Positions 8,762-17,774 of a stretch of DNA of 64,000 nt are shown piece by piece. Made by a program: the position numbers and the translations under genes. Under the pieces are notes generated by a model. It saw nothing but the letters and a program-made list of their open reading frames with translations, was not told the DNA's origin and did no database searches. Source of the DNA: Novosphingobium sp. MW5 (lineage in GTDB: Bacteria; Pseudomonadota; Alphaproteobacteria; Sphingomonadales; Sphingomonadaceae); contig JAPCWB010000001.1 in NCBI GenBank assembly GCA_025938935.1, positions 930,001 to 994,000 of the forward strand, read 5' to 3'. Position 1 is the first letter of the stretch. Every line of letters starts with the position of its first letter.

Positions 8762-9325
8762 TTAGGCCTCGACCGGTTCGGCATCCGCTTGAGAGCTACT
8801 GACCTCGATATGAGCGGTCCCGGCATCATCAAGCAATTGAAGGATTTCCCAGAAGGCATCCGGCCTCGCAGTGCCGAAATCGATGCTGATGCAATGGGGC
8901 TGTATCAGCATCGAATGAATGATCTCCGAAAGTTCAGCGCCGGGGACATGACGGGCATCATCTGGATCGAACCAACGCTCGAACCAATTTGACAACTCAT
9001 CAGCCGGCAATTCTTCAACGTCGTGGAAAATCTCCACATCATCCCAGCGCAGATAGTTTATTGCTAAAGAGGCATTTCCGAAGGTGCCCGCGATCGGCTC
9101 GAACGTGAGAAGGTTCTCCGGTTCGAACTCCACCATCTCGACAGCGGCGTCGTTGTTGATGAAATCAGCGCAATACAACCGGTCAAACAATTCGCTCTGC
9201 TCGTCTAACTGGAACTTTACTTCGGATGCGCCATGGGTGCAGTTCGCCCGATGCTGCATCGCAAAGCTACTGAATTGATCGACATAATGGTCGCGAATGC
9301 GAGCAACGAAAGCTACGGGGTCCAT
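8762..9325 (-). CDS. Hypothetical acidic protein
   Basis: A 187-aa acidic protein I do not recognise. It has no signal peptide or membrane segment. Trp- and Asp-rich patches (LRWDDVEIFHDVEEL and NWFERWFDPDDAR) suggest a small globular domain. Its stop codon abuts the stop of the convergent amidase gene. The base composition is visibly less GC-rich than its neighbours, and no convincing ribosome binding site precedes ATG 9325, so it may have been acquired. Some polymorphic-toxin immunity proteins are acidic and of this size, but I see no specific signature for that. Confidence 0.55.
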   Translation of the reverse strand: MDPVAFVARIRDHYVDQFSSFAMQHRANCTHGASEVKFQLDEQSELFDRLYCADFINNDAAVEMVEFEPENLLTFEPIAGTFGNASLAINYLRWDDVEIFHDVEELPADELSNWFERWFDPDDARHVPGAELSEIIHSMLIQPHCISIDFGTARPDAFWEILQLLDDAGTAHIEVSSSQADAEPVEA

Positions 9326-9523
9326 GCGTTTCAGGCTGCCATCTGGCCGGGGCCTTGGCAAGTTCACGCTCCTCCTTTGTGAGGAACGTTGATCTGGACG
9401 CTGTGTAAGTCGACATGACCTGACGGACTTTGATTGACGCGGGGATTGCGAACCTGCCGCATCAAAGACATAGTAACCACCGCATTCGCTCCTGCGGGAG
9501 CGGCAAAGGGGAAGGGTCACAAC

Positions 9524-10408
9524 ATGGCGGACGAAAAACCGGTCGGCGAAGTCGATGTCACCAAGGCCTGGGCGGCCTCGCAGGGGCAGAAGGATTCGGC
9601 GAAGAAGCTGCGCATCTATGCCGCGCTGTGCTGGCTGGTCGCCATTGGCACCGAGATTGCCGCGATCGTCATGCTCAAGCAGGGCAAGTTCCAGACCGGC
9701 AACATGGCGCTGCTGATTGGCCTGCTGGTGGTCATCGCCGCCTTTGCCATCGGCGGCAGTGTCATGTGGAAGAAGGCCAACCGCCACGATCCGGCCAGCA
9801 AGGCCGATGGTTTCCGCTTCTTCGTGCAGAACCAGCTTGGCGCGATCATCACCGTGCTGGCGTTCCTGCCACTGCTCGCGCTGATCTTCCTCGACAAGGA
9901 CATGGACCCGAAGAACAAGAAGATCGCCGGCGGCGTCGGCGTGGTCCTCGCCCTTCTTGCCACCACGATCGGCATCGATTTCAAGCCGCCCTCGGTCGAA
10001 CAATACACCGAGGACATGAACCTCTGCGCCACCCAGATCAAATCGGGCCAGCCGACCACCGCCTGTTCGCCCGAAGTGGCCGAGCAGGCCCAGGCCATCG
10101 CCCGCGATTCCAAGGCCGTGGCCGAGGCGACCAAGAGCGACGCCAACCCCAACGGGCTCGACAAGGTGTACTGGATCGCCTCTGAAAAGGCGGGCCAGAA
10201 GGCTGATACCGAACACGTCTTCCACCTGTGCGACAACGTCTCCGTCCTGCGCGGCAAGACGGTGAACAGCGGCACCGTGACCGAAGCCTACAAGGAAAAT
10301 GCCACCCGCATCACCAAGCAGATCCCGATGGAGCAGAAGCAGTGCGGCTTCGTGAAGTCGGCGGCAGCAGCGCTCCCGGCGGCTGCGGCGTCGGCTGCGG
10401 CGGAGTAA
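9524..10408 (+). CDS. Four-helix integral membrane protein of unknown function
   Basis: A 294-aa protein starting at ATG 9524 (MADEKPVG) with GGGGAAGGG seven bases upstream. Four hydrophobic helices lie at about residues 22-44, 55-74, 90-111 and 120-139. A hydrophilic C-terminal domain of about 150 residues with conserved-looking Cys pairs (NLCATQ, TACSPE, HLCDN, KQCGF) follows, and the end is alanine-rich. It is located in the inner membrane; which side the tail faces is unclear. I do not recognise the family. The upstream part of the open frame (9434-9523) is not supported by an initiation signal. Confidence 0.65.
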   Translation: MADEKPVGEVDVTKAWAASQGQKDSAKKLRIYAALCWLVAIGTEIAAIVMLKQGKFQTGNMALLIGLLVVIAAFAIGGSVMWKKANRHDPASKADGFRFFVQNQLGAIITVLAFLPLLALIFLDKDMDPKNKKIAGGVGVVLALLATTIGIDFKPPSVEQYTEDMNLCATQIKSGQPTTACSPEVAEQAQAIARDSKAVAEATKSDANPNGLDKVYWIASEKAGQKADTEHVFHLCDNVSVLRGKTVNSGTVTEAYKENATRITKQIPMEQKQCGFVKSAAAALPAAAASAAAE

Positions 10409-10459
10409 TTTCTGCCAGCCACCGACACAAAGAACGGGACGGCGCGACTACTGGATTTC

Positions 10460-10888
10460 GTGCAGGACTGCACGTTGCCTGCTGCGCCGCTTCTTGAGCT
10501 TACGGGAGATGCGGCAAAGGCCCGGTCGGGATGGTTTGCTTCGGGACTGTCTCGCCGCGTCGCGGAAGCCTGGGTTGTTCCCGCAGCCGACCTAACCTGC
10601 GGTCAATGCCGAGTGCTGGTGGGCCAACGCCTCGGACTAGAGTGGCTGGCCCGCCCTGTCGCGAGATTTGTAATCGATCATCCCCAAGCCGAATGTGACC
10701 TGTTTGCCGGAGACCTGACGGTGGCCGCCCTCATTGCTTGGAGTGACATGGTCAATTCAGCACCAGATGAAACCATGCTCATGATTGCGCAGGATTACGA
10801 ATGGCTCCGGCGCGAGGCGCAGGAAGACCCTTGGGAAGGAAGCATTTTGAAACTGGCGGTCGCCGCACTTGATGAAGCGGAAACCTGA
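10460..10888 (+). CDS. CDI immunity-like (CdiI_2-type) protein, putative
   Basis: A 142-aa soluble acidic protein. The run DLTCGQCRVLVGQRLGLEWL, a middle helix and ECDLFAGDLTVAALIAW resemble the pattern of CdiI-type contact-dependent growth inhibition immunity proteins (LT..dLR.LIGQ..GL.YL ... GDfypGDLL). This similarity is from memory of the family, so the name is tentative. The start used is a GTG at 10460; the frame is open back to the stop of the preceding gene, so it may begin slightly upstream. No cdiA, cdiB or toxin tip is nearby, so if correct it is an orphan immunity gene. Confidence 0.5.
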   Translation: MQDCTLPAAPLLELTGDAAKARSGWFASGLSRRVAEAWVVPAADLTCGQCRVLVGQRLGLEWLARPVARFVIDHPQAECDLFAGDLTVAALIAWSDMVNSAPDETMLMIAQDYEWLRREAQEDPWEGSILKLAVAALDEAET

Positions 10889-10924
10889 CTCGTAGGAATG
10901 CACTTAAGTGCTCGGCCCCAAATC

Positions 10925-10953
10925 CTTGCCACTCCCCCCGCCATCCCCTACAT
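10925..10953 (+). promoter_or_regulatory. Promoter of rnpB
   Basis: A -35 box CTTGCC (10925-10930), a 17-base spacer and a -10 box CTACAT (10948-10953) match the alphaproteobacterial housekeeping consensus (CTTGAC-17-CTATAT). The predicted start is G10961, exactly where the P1 stem of RNase P RNA begins. Confidence 0.75.
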
Positions 10954-10960
10954 CCGCCCC

Positions 10961-11374
<414 letters not shown>

Positions 11375-11446
11375 TTTTTCTTTTGCAGTGTTGCGCTGCT
11401 GGCGGGGAGCTAACCCTGCGGCGGTGGTGCATGTTCGCGTCGGTGA

Positions 11447-11627
11447 ATAGTTCGCGCAGAGACGCGGAGAAGTAAGTGGAGGCGCAGAGATGTTGCGCTT
11501 GCGGCGAAGCCGCTCTTTCCATTCCAGCGTCAGATTTGGCAAAAAAGTCGGCAATTTGCGGTGAGCCTTCGGCTTAAAGCGGTCCTCCGCGTCTCTGTTT
11601 CTTCCTCCGCGTCTCTGCGTGAACTAT
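11447..11627. repeat. Interspersed inverted repeat (CGCAGAGACGCGGAG family)
   Basis: The left arm (atagttcgcgcagagacgcg and on) is the inverse of the right arm (cgcgtctctgcgtgaactat), and the CGCGTCTCTG unit occurs twice in the right arm. Repeats of this type are scattered between genes in sphingomonad chromosomes. It occupies most of the gene-free stretch between rnpB and the efflux operon. No protein is supported here. Confidence 0.7.
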
Positions 11628-11659
11628 CCCCACCAAGCCGCAAACGCCACGCCCGAACC

Positions 11660-13054
11660 CTAAAGCGAACCATCCCCGCCCAGCGCGCGGTAAAGCGCCA
11701 CGCGGTTGGAGGCGGCCACTACCTTCGTCCGCACCAGCGTGCGCGCCGCGTTGTAGCTGGCGAGGCGGGCGGTGAGCTCCTGCAGGTAATTGTCCACTCC
11801 GCCGCGATAGCGCAGTTCGGCAAGGCGCAGGTTGTCGCCCGCGGCAAAGCTCCCCTGCCGGGCGGCGGCAAGCTGCGCGTCGATAGTGCCGCGCCGGGCG
11901 AGGGCATCGGCAACGTCGGCAAACGCAGTCTGGATGGCCTTGCGGTAACCGGCCAGAGCGGCATCGCGCTGCGCCTCGCTCACCCGGACATTGGCCTTGC
12001 CGGCTCCCCCTGAGAAGATCGAGTAGCCGGCATTGGCCCCCGCCGACCAGGTGAAGTTGCCGCCCGAAAACAGCCCGCCGAGCGCATTGGAGGCGAGGCC
12101 GAGAATGCCGGTCAGGCTGATGCGAGGGAACAGGGCGGCCCGCGCCGCGCCGATCTCTGCATTGGCGGCGCGCAGCTGCCACTCCGCCTCGACCACGTCG
12201 GGACGGCGCAGCAGGACTTCTGAGCTGAGCCCGGCGGAAACCTCGGCAATCTGGCCGGTGGCATCGTCAATCGAGCGCGGCAGGTTCTCCGCCGCTATCT
12301 CATTGCCAACCAGCAGCCGCAGCGCGTTGAGGTCCTGCGCCACCAGCGTCGTCTGGTTGGCGACATCGGCCTCAGCGGTGGTCAGCGCAATCTCTGCCTG
12401 CCGCAGATCGGACAGCGGCGCGATGCCGCCCTTGTAACGCAGTTCGGCGATCCGGCGGCTTTCCCGCGCGGCGGTGGCGGTATCCTTCGCCAAGGCCAGC
12501 AGGCTCGTATCCGCGCCATAGTTCAGCCAGGCATCGGCCACATCGGCCACCAGCACCAGCTTCACCGCGCGGCCTGCGCTCTCGCTGGCGAGGTAGCGGT
12601 TCTTCGCCGCGTCGGTCAGCGACTTGACCCGGCCGAACAGGTCGATCTCGTAACCGGTCACGGCAAGCTCGGCCCGAGCCTGGGTGGAGGCACCCGAACC
12701 GTTGTCGCTTCGGGTCAGGCCCACCCCGGCGTCGAGGCTGGGGAGCCGTTCCGCCCGCTGGACCTGATACTGCGACCGGGCCAGCGCGATGTTGGCAGCC
12801 GCCCGGGCGACGTCCTGATTGTTGGAAAGTGCGTCGGCAATCACGGTCTGCAAACGCGGATCGGTGAACACGCTTCGCCACTGGTATTCGGGTAGCGCCG
12901 CCTCGCTCTGGCGGAGATAGGCATCACCCGTGGGCCAGGCCGGGGGCACATTCGTTGCAGGGCGGTTGTAGGCCGGTTGCATCGAGCAGCCCGCGAGCAC
13001 GAGCGCGAGGAGGGGGCGGCGCGGATCATGGCTGAACCTCCCCGCTCGGCGCAT
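11660..13054 (-). CDS. RND efflux outer-membrane factor (OprM/NodT family lipoprotein)
   Basis: A TolC-like outer-membrane channel with a lipoprotein signal (LLALVLAGC, then SMQPAYNRP) and two OEP repeats rich in SDLRQAEIAL and RRPDVVEAEW motifs, the latter diagnostic of the NodT/OprM group. It completes a tripartite pump with the two genes upstream. The frame as read opens at ATG 13054, inside the permease gene. A better start is ATG 13029, which overlaps the permease stop (ATGA) and has GGGGAGG nine bases upstream. From there MIRAAP would run into LLALVLAGC if the five-base G run at 13012-13016 had six bases. I therefore suspect a single-base deletion in the signal peptide. Confidence 0.88.
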   Translation of the reverse strand: MRRAGRFSHDPRRPLLALVLAGCSMQPAYNRPATNVPPAWPTGDAYLRQSEAALPEYQWRSVFTDPRLQTVIADALSNNQDVARAAANIALARSQYQVQRAERLPSLDAGVGLTRSDNGSGASTQARAELAVTGYEIDLFGRVKSLTDAAKNRYLASESAGRAVKLVLVADVADAWLNYGADTSLLALAKDTATAARESRRIAELRYKGGIAPLSDLRQAEIALTTAEADVANQTTLVAQDLNALRLLVGNEIAAENLPRSIDDATGQIAEVSAGLSSEVLLRRPDVVEAEWQLRAANAEIGAARAALFPRISLTGILGLASNALGGLFSGGNFTWSAGANAGYSIFSGGAGKANVRVSEAQRDAALAGYRKAIQTAFADVADALARRGTIDAQLAAARQGSFAAGDNLRLAELRYRGGVDNYLQELTARLASYNAARTLVRTKVVAASNRVALYRALGGDGSL

Positions 13055-16000
13055 CGTACTTCTTGCGGAAACCGCTCATCCCGTCGCGCGTCACCCGGCG
13101 AACCATGACGAAGAACAGGGGGATATAGAGCACCGCCAGTACCGTCGCGGTCAGCATCCCGCCGATCACCGCCGTGCCGATGGCAATCCGGCTGTTCGCC
13201 CCGGCTCCGCTGGCAATCGCCAGCGGCAGGACGCCGAAAATGAAGGCGGCACTGGTCATCAGGATCGGCCGCAGCCGGACTCGCGCCGCCTCCAGCGCGG
13301 CATCGATAATGCGCTTGCCCTTCTTCACTTCCTGCTCGGCGAACTCAATCATCAGGATGGCGTTCTTGGCGGCAAGGCCCATCGTGGTGAGCAGGCCGAT
13401 CTGCATATAGACGTCGTTCTGCAGGCCCCTGAGCGACACGGCGAGGATCGCCCCGATCAGTCCCAGCGGGATAACGAAGAGCACCGCCACCGGCACCGTC
13501 CAGCTTTCGTAAAGTGCTGCAAGGCAGAGGAAAATGACGATGATCGAGAGGAGGTAGAGTAGCGGCGCCTGCCCCGATGACAGCCGCTCCTGATAGGATA
13601 CGCCCGACCAGTCGAGCGAGACGCCGTCATAGCCATCGACAATCTTCTGCACCGCATTCATGGCGTCGCCGGAAGAGGCTCCCGGTGCTGCCTGCCCGTT
13701 GAGCGAGTAGTTGGAAACGCCGTTGAACCGGCTCAGCGAAGTGGGCGCGACATCCCATGAAATCGTCGAAAAGGCGCTGAACGGAACCATCTGACCCGAT
13801 GATCCGCGCACCTGCCACTGGGCCATGTCCTCTGGCTTCGCGCGGTACTGCGCATCGCCTTGCACATAGACCCGCTTCACCCGGCCGCGATCGATGAAGT
13901 CATTGACATAGCGCCCGCCCCAGGCCGCCGAGAGGGTGGTCGAAACGTCGTTCTGGGTGAGGCCGAGCACGGCCAGTTTCTGGCTGTCGATATCGATTTT
14001 CAGCGTCGGCTGGTCAGGCAGCGAGGACAAGCGGACGTTGGCAAGGGTGGGATCCTTGCGCGCCGCCTCGACAATGTCCTGCTGCACCTTCTGGAACTCT
14101 TCGCGCGGAAGGCCGCCGGAGTTCAGCAGCTCGCCGGAGAAGCCCGACGATTGGCCCAGCCCGCGCACCGCTGCCGGAACCGTGGCGAAAAACTCGACAT
14201 CGCGCAGGCCCGACAGCGCCTGTGTCGCGCGGCGGGCGATGGCATCGGCGACGTTCTCTGCGCCCGGCCGGTTGTCCCAGTCGACCAGCGCCATGTAGCC
14301 GCGGCCGCTGTTCTGTCCGGCCGCCCCGCCGCCGCCGCCGGCGATCACCATCAGGGCGTCGATGTTCTTGCCTTCGGTTTCGAGCAGTGTCTTCTCGATC
14401 GCCAGCTGCGCCTCGCGCGTCCGATCGATCGTCGCGCCGGCCGGCAGCTGGAACTGCAATTGGACCATGCCCTGGTCCTCGTTTGGCAGGAAGCCGGTGG
14501 GAAGCCGCCAGAACAGCAGGCCCATGACGACGACGATGCCGGCAAAGACGCCCAGCGACAGCCGCTTGCGCTCGACAACGTGCATCGCGCGGACATGATA
14601 CCAGGCGACCAGCTTGCCGAAGTTCCGTTCAAACCAGACTCGCATCCGGGCCGAATTGCGGCCAACGAAGCCGTCGGTGTTCTCGTCCTCATGACGTTTG
14701 AGAAGCGTCGAGGTCAGTGCCGGGCTGAGGATCAGCGCGACGGCCACTGAGAGCGCCATGGCGACGACGATGGTCAGCGAAAACTGGCGGTAGATCACGC
14801 CGGTCGACCCGCCGAAAAAGGCCATCGGCAGAAACACGGCGGAGAGCACGAGCGCGATGGCGACCAGTGCCACGCTGATCTCGCGCATCGATTCTATCGT
14901 CGCCTCGCGCGGGGTCATGCCCGGGTTTTCGGCCATCAGTCGCTCGACATTCTCGACCACAACGATGGCGTCGTCGACCAGCAGGCCGATGGCGAGCACC
15001 ATGCCGAACAGGGTCAGCGTGTTGATGGTGAAACCGGCGAGCGCCATGAAGCCAAACGTGCCGAGCAGCACCACCGGCACGGCAATCGCCGGGATCAGCG
15101 TTGCCCGCCAGCTTTGCAGGAACACGAAAATGACGATGACCACGAGGATCACCGCCTCGAACAGCGTCTTGACCACGTCGTCGATCGACTTTTCGATGAA
15201 GATCGTGGTGTCCTGCGGGAAATCGGCGACATAGCCGGGCGGGAAATCGGCCGAGCGGCGCTCGACCTCGGCCTTGACCCGTTCGGCGGTGGAGAGCGCG
15301 TCTGCACCCGGCGAAAGGCTGACCGACATGCCCGCGCCGGGATGGCCGTTGAGGCGGCTGGTCGTGCCGTAGTTTTCTGCCCCCAGCTCAATCCGCGCGA
15401 CATCGCGCAGCGAGACGATTGATCCGTCGGGCAGGGTCTTGACCACGATCTTGGCGAATTGCTCGGGCGTCTGCAGGCGCGACTGGGCGGTGATCGTCGC
15501 GTTGAGCATCTGGCCCGGCGGTGCGGGCGTGCCTCCCACTTCGCCGGCGGTGACCTCGGCATTCTGTGTCTGGATCGCTGAAATCACGTCGCCCGGGTTG
15601 AGACTGGCCGCTGCGAGCCGCGCCGGATCGAGCCAGATGCGCATCGCATATTGCGAGCCGAACATCTGCGTTTCGCCCACACCCTCAACCCGCCCGATCG
15701 CGTCCTGCAGGTTGGTGGCGATATAATCGGCCACGTCGACGTTGGTCGTGCGGTCGGTCGTGTCCTGCATGCCGACGATCATCAGGAAGTCCGGGTTGGA
15801 CTTGGTCACCGTGATGCCCTGCTGCTGCACCTGCTGGGGCAGGCGGCTCAGCGCCTGCTGCACCTTGTTCTGCACCTGGACCTGGGCGATGTCGGGATCG
15901 GTGCCCTTTTCGAAGGTGGCGGAGATGCTCACCGATCCGCGCGCAGTGGAAGTGGAACTGAAATAGAGCAGGCCATCGATCCCGGTCAGCTGCTGCTCGA

Positions 16001-16193
16001 TCACCTGGGTGACGCTGGTTTCCAGCGTTGCCGCCGAAGCGCCCGGGTAATTGGCGCGGATGTTGACCTGCGGCGGGGCGATGTCCGGGAACTGCTCGAC
16101 CGGCAGGGTATAAAGGCTGATTGCCCCGACCAGCATGGTGATGATGGCGATGACCCAGGCAAAGATCGGCCGGTCGATGAAGATGCGAGACAT
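13026..16193 (-). CDS. RND multidrug efflux permease (AcrB/MexB, HAE1 family)
   Basis: A 1055-aa hydrophobe/amphiphile RND transporter with the usual 12 membrane helices and two large periplasmic loops. The proton-relay pair is in GLLVDDAIVVVENVERLM (helix 4), and the partner Lys is in LAAKNAILMIEFAE (helix 10). The N-terminus (MSRIFIDRPIFAWVIAI) is the standard AcrB-type start. It exports amphiphilic compounds in exchange for protons across the inner membrane. The adaptor gene ends 6 nt upstream and the outer-membrane factor starts in a 4-nt overlap, giving the canonical order adaptor-permease-channel. No regulator gene is adjacent. Confidence 0.95.
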   Translation of the reverse strand: MSRIFIDRPIFAWVIAIITMLVGAISLYTLPVEQFPDIAPPQVNIRANYPGASAATLETSVTQVIEQQLTGIDGLLYFSSTSTARGSVSISATFEKGTDPDIAQVQVQNKVQQALSRLPQQVQQQGITVTKSNPDFLMIVGMQDTTDRTTNVDVADYIATNLQDAIGRVEGVGETQMFGSQYAMRIWLDPARLAAASLNPGDVISAIQTQNAEVTAGEVGGTPAPPGQMLNATITAQSRLQTPEQFAKIVVKTLPDGSIVSLRDVARIELGAENYGTTSRLNGHPGAGMSVSLSPGADALSTAERVKAEVERRSADFPPGYVADFPQDTTIFIEKSIDDVVKTLFEAVILVVIVIFVFLQSWRATLIPAIAVPVVLLGTFGFMALAGFTINTLTLFGMVLAIGLLVDDAIVVVENVERLMAENPGMTPREATIESMREISVALVAIALVLSAVFLPMAFFGGSTGVIYRQFSLTIVVAMALSVAVALILSPALTSTLLKRHEDENTDGFVGRNSARMRVWFERNFGKLVAWYHVRAMHVVERKRLSLGVFAGIVVVMGLLFWRLPTGFLPNEDQGMVQLQFQLPAGATIDRTREAQLAIEKTLLETEGKNIDALMVIAGGGGGAAGQNSGRGYMALVDWDNRPGAENVADAIARRATQALSGLRDVEFFATVPAAVRGLGQSSGFSGELLNSGGLPREEFQKVQQDIVEAARKDPTLANVRLSSLPDQPTLKIDIDSQKLAVLGLTQNDVSTTLSAAWGGRYVNDFIDRGRVKRVYVQGDAQYRAKPEDMAQWQVRGSSGQMVPFSAFSTISWDVAPTSLSRFNGVSNYSLNGQAAPGASSGDAMNAVQKIVDGYDGVSLDWSGVSYQERLSSGQAPLLYLLSIIVIFLCLAALYESWTVPVAVLFVIPLGLIGAILAVSLRGLQNDVYMQIGLLTTMGLAAKNAILMIEFAEQEVKKGKRIIDAALEAARVRLRPILMTSAAFIFGVLPLAIASGAGANSRIAIGTAVIGGMLTATVLAVLYIPLFFVMVRRVTRDGMSGFRKKYDAPSGEVQP

Positions 16194-16199
16194 GCCCGC

Positions 16200-17393
16200 T
16201 CAGCCGGACTTGGGCTTGCCGGAGCGCGGCTGCTGCGAGGTTCCTTCGGGCACGGCCTTTACCGGCCTGCCCGCGCGCGCCTTGCCAAGGCCCTGGGTGA
16301 TCAGCTTGTCACCCGGCTTGAGCCCGGCGGAAACCACCCAGTCATTGCCCTCGGTGCGCAGCGCCGTCACCGGCCGCGCCTCGGCCTTGCCGTCCTTGCC
16401 CAAGACAAGGACTTGCGCATTGCCGCGGGGATCGCGGCTCATCGCCGATTGCGGGACGAGGAAGACGTTCTGCTGGCTGCCCTGTTCCAGCCGCGCGCGA
16501 ACGAACATGCCCGGCAATAGCAGTCCCTGCGGATTGGCGAAGCGGGCGCGCAGGGCAACCGTGCCGGTGGCCGGATTGGCCGTGACTTCCGAGAATGCGA
16601 GGTTACCCGCGACCGGGTACTTCGTGCCGTCATCAAGGTAGAGCCAAACCGTTGCCGATGCCGGGGTCTGCCCGTTCTGGGCCAGCTGCGCGCGCAGCTT
16701 CATCAGGTCGCCCGCGCTTTGCTGGAGATCGACGTAGACCGGATCGAGCACCGATATGACGGCGAGCGGATCGCCCTGCCCGCTTGTCGCCAGCGCGCCC
16801 TCGGTCAGCAGCGAGCGGCCGATGCGCCCGGTAATCGGCGCGGGAACGGTGGTAAAGCGCAGGGTGATCTGCGCCGTGTTCAGCGCCGCGCGGGTCTGGG
16901 CAACGGCGGCCCGGGCCTGCCGGGCCGCGGCCACGGCATCGGTATAATCCTGCGAGGCGACGGCCCCGGCTTCGGCCAGCGGCTTGTAGCGGGCGGCCTT
17001 GGCCGAAGCGGCCGCGGCGCTGGCCTCGGCACTGGCAAGGTTGGCCTGCGCCTGGGCGGCGGAGGCGCGATAGAGGCTTGAATCGATGCGGTAGAGCGGC
17101 TGCCCGGCGCGAACGAGGGACCCTTCGGTGAACAGCCTTGCCTGTATGATCCCGGTGATCTGCGGCCGCACCTCGGCACTGCGCGAAGCGGCAATGCGTC
17201 CGGGAAGTTCGACGACGATCGGCGCCGAAGTCGGCTGCATGACCCGGTAGCCGACTTCTGGCGTGCCGGCTTCCCGCCCGCCCTTGCCATCCTTCGACGC
17301 GCCGCAGCCAGACAGTACGGCGAGGGCGGCGGTGGCAGTTAAGGTAAGGAAAAGGCCGCGAGAACGGGGCGGCCGTTGACTGGGGAGAGGCAT
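16200..17393 (-). CDS. RND efflux periplasmic adaptor (MexA/AcrA family lipoprotein)
   Basis: A 397-aa membrane fusion protein. The N-terminus is a lipoprotein signal (ALAVLSGC, acylated Cys30). It is followed by a barrel/lipoyl segment (ASRSAEVRPQITGIIQARLF ... GQPLYRIDSS), an alpha-hairpin rich in Ala (about residues 110-175) and the second lipoyl half with TVPAPITGRIGRS. The C-terminal GNDWVVSAGLKPGDKLITQG is typical. It bridges the permease and the outer-membrane channel in the periplasm. It is first in the operon. AAGGGG precedes ATG 17393, and the 87 bases upstream separate it from the end of the chemotaxis operon. Confidence 0.94.
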   Translation of the reverse strand: MPLPSQRPPRSRGLFLTLTATAALAVLSGCGASKDGKGGREAGTPEVGYRVMQPTSAPIVVELPGRIAASRSAEVRPQITGIIQARLFTEGSLVRAGQPLYRIDSSLYRASAAQAQANLASAEASAAAASAKAARYKPLAEAGAVASQDYTDAVAAARQARAAVAQTRAALNTAQITLRFTTVPAPITGRIGRSLLTEGALATSGQGDPLAVISVLDPVYVDLQQSAGDLMKLRAQLAQNGQTPASATVWLYLDDGTKYPVAGNLAFSEVTANPATGTVALRARFANPQGLLLPGMFVRARLEQGSQQNVFLVPQSAMSRDPRGNAQVLVLGKDGKAEARPVTALRTEGNDWVVSAGLKPGDKLITQGLGKARAGRPVKAVPEGTSQQPRSGKPKSG

Positions 17394-17480
17394 TGGCCCC
17401 TTGGAGCGGGGATTGCCTGTCCGTTCAAGGTGTAATTTTGTCGCAATCTGTAGTGGAGGCGGCGGTTGCCCGCCAGCCGG

Positions 17481-17774
17481 TCAAACCGTGTCCTCGCCGT
17501 CCGGAGCTGACCTGGCGAGCGACTGAAGCCGGCCCGCCAGCGCGTCCAGCCCGATCCCCGTCACTGCCGATTTCGGGCAATCCGCTTCGAGCATGGTCGC
17601 CAATGACCGCTGCTTCTGCGCGATGAGGTCGATCGCCTGCAGCTCCTCGACATGGTTGAGCGCGAAGCTGGGATCGTTGCACAGCGCTGCACCGAGCCGC
17701 TCGATCTCGAGGCTCATTTCCGCGAGCACCTGGGCCGCCGCGGCCGCATGGAGGCGGAATTCCTGCGCGCTCAT
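17481..17774 (-). CDS. Small helical protein at the end of the chemotaxis operon
   Basis: A 97-aa, almost entirely alpha-helical protein (FRLHAAAAAQVLAEMSLEIE, then HVEELQAIDLIAQKQRSLAT). Its ATG overlaps the cheW stop by four bases, so it is translated with the chemotaxis genes. I do not recognise a named family. The size, helical content and operon position suggest a coiled-coil partner of the chemotaxis machinery, for example a phosphatase or scaffold. No CheZ signature (QPHQ...TGQ type) is visible, so this is inference only. Confidence 0.65.
   Translation of the reverse strand: MSAQEFRLHAAAAAQVLAEMSLEIERLGAALCNDPSFALNHVEELQAIDLIAQKQRSLATMLEADCPKSAVTGIGLDALAGRLQSLARSAPDGEDTV

Noticed and set aside
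8762..10225. 487-codon minus-strand frame extending the hypothetical gene at 8762
   Set aside because: The part beyond 9325 is antisense to the membrane protein gene at 9524 and has low complexity; only the first 187 residues look like a real protein.
11446..11630. Possible CRISPR array or small RNA in the repeat after rnpB
   Set aside because: Repeats are inverted and not regularly spaced; no spacers and no cas genes.
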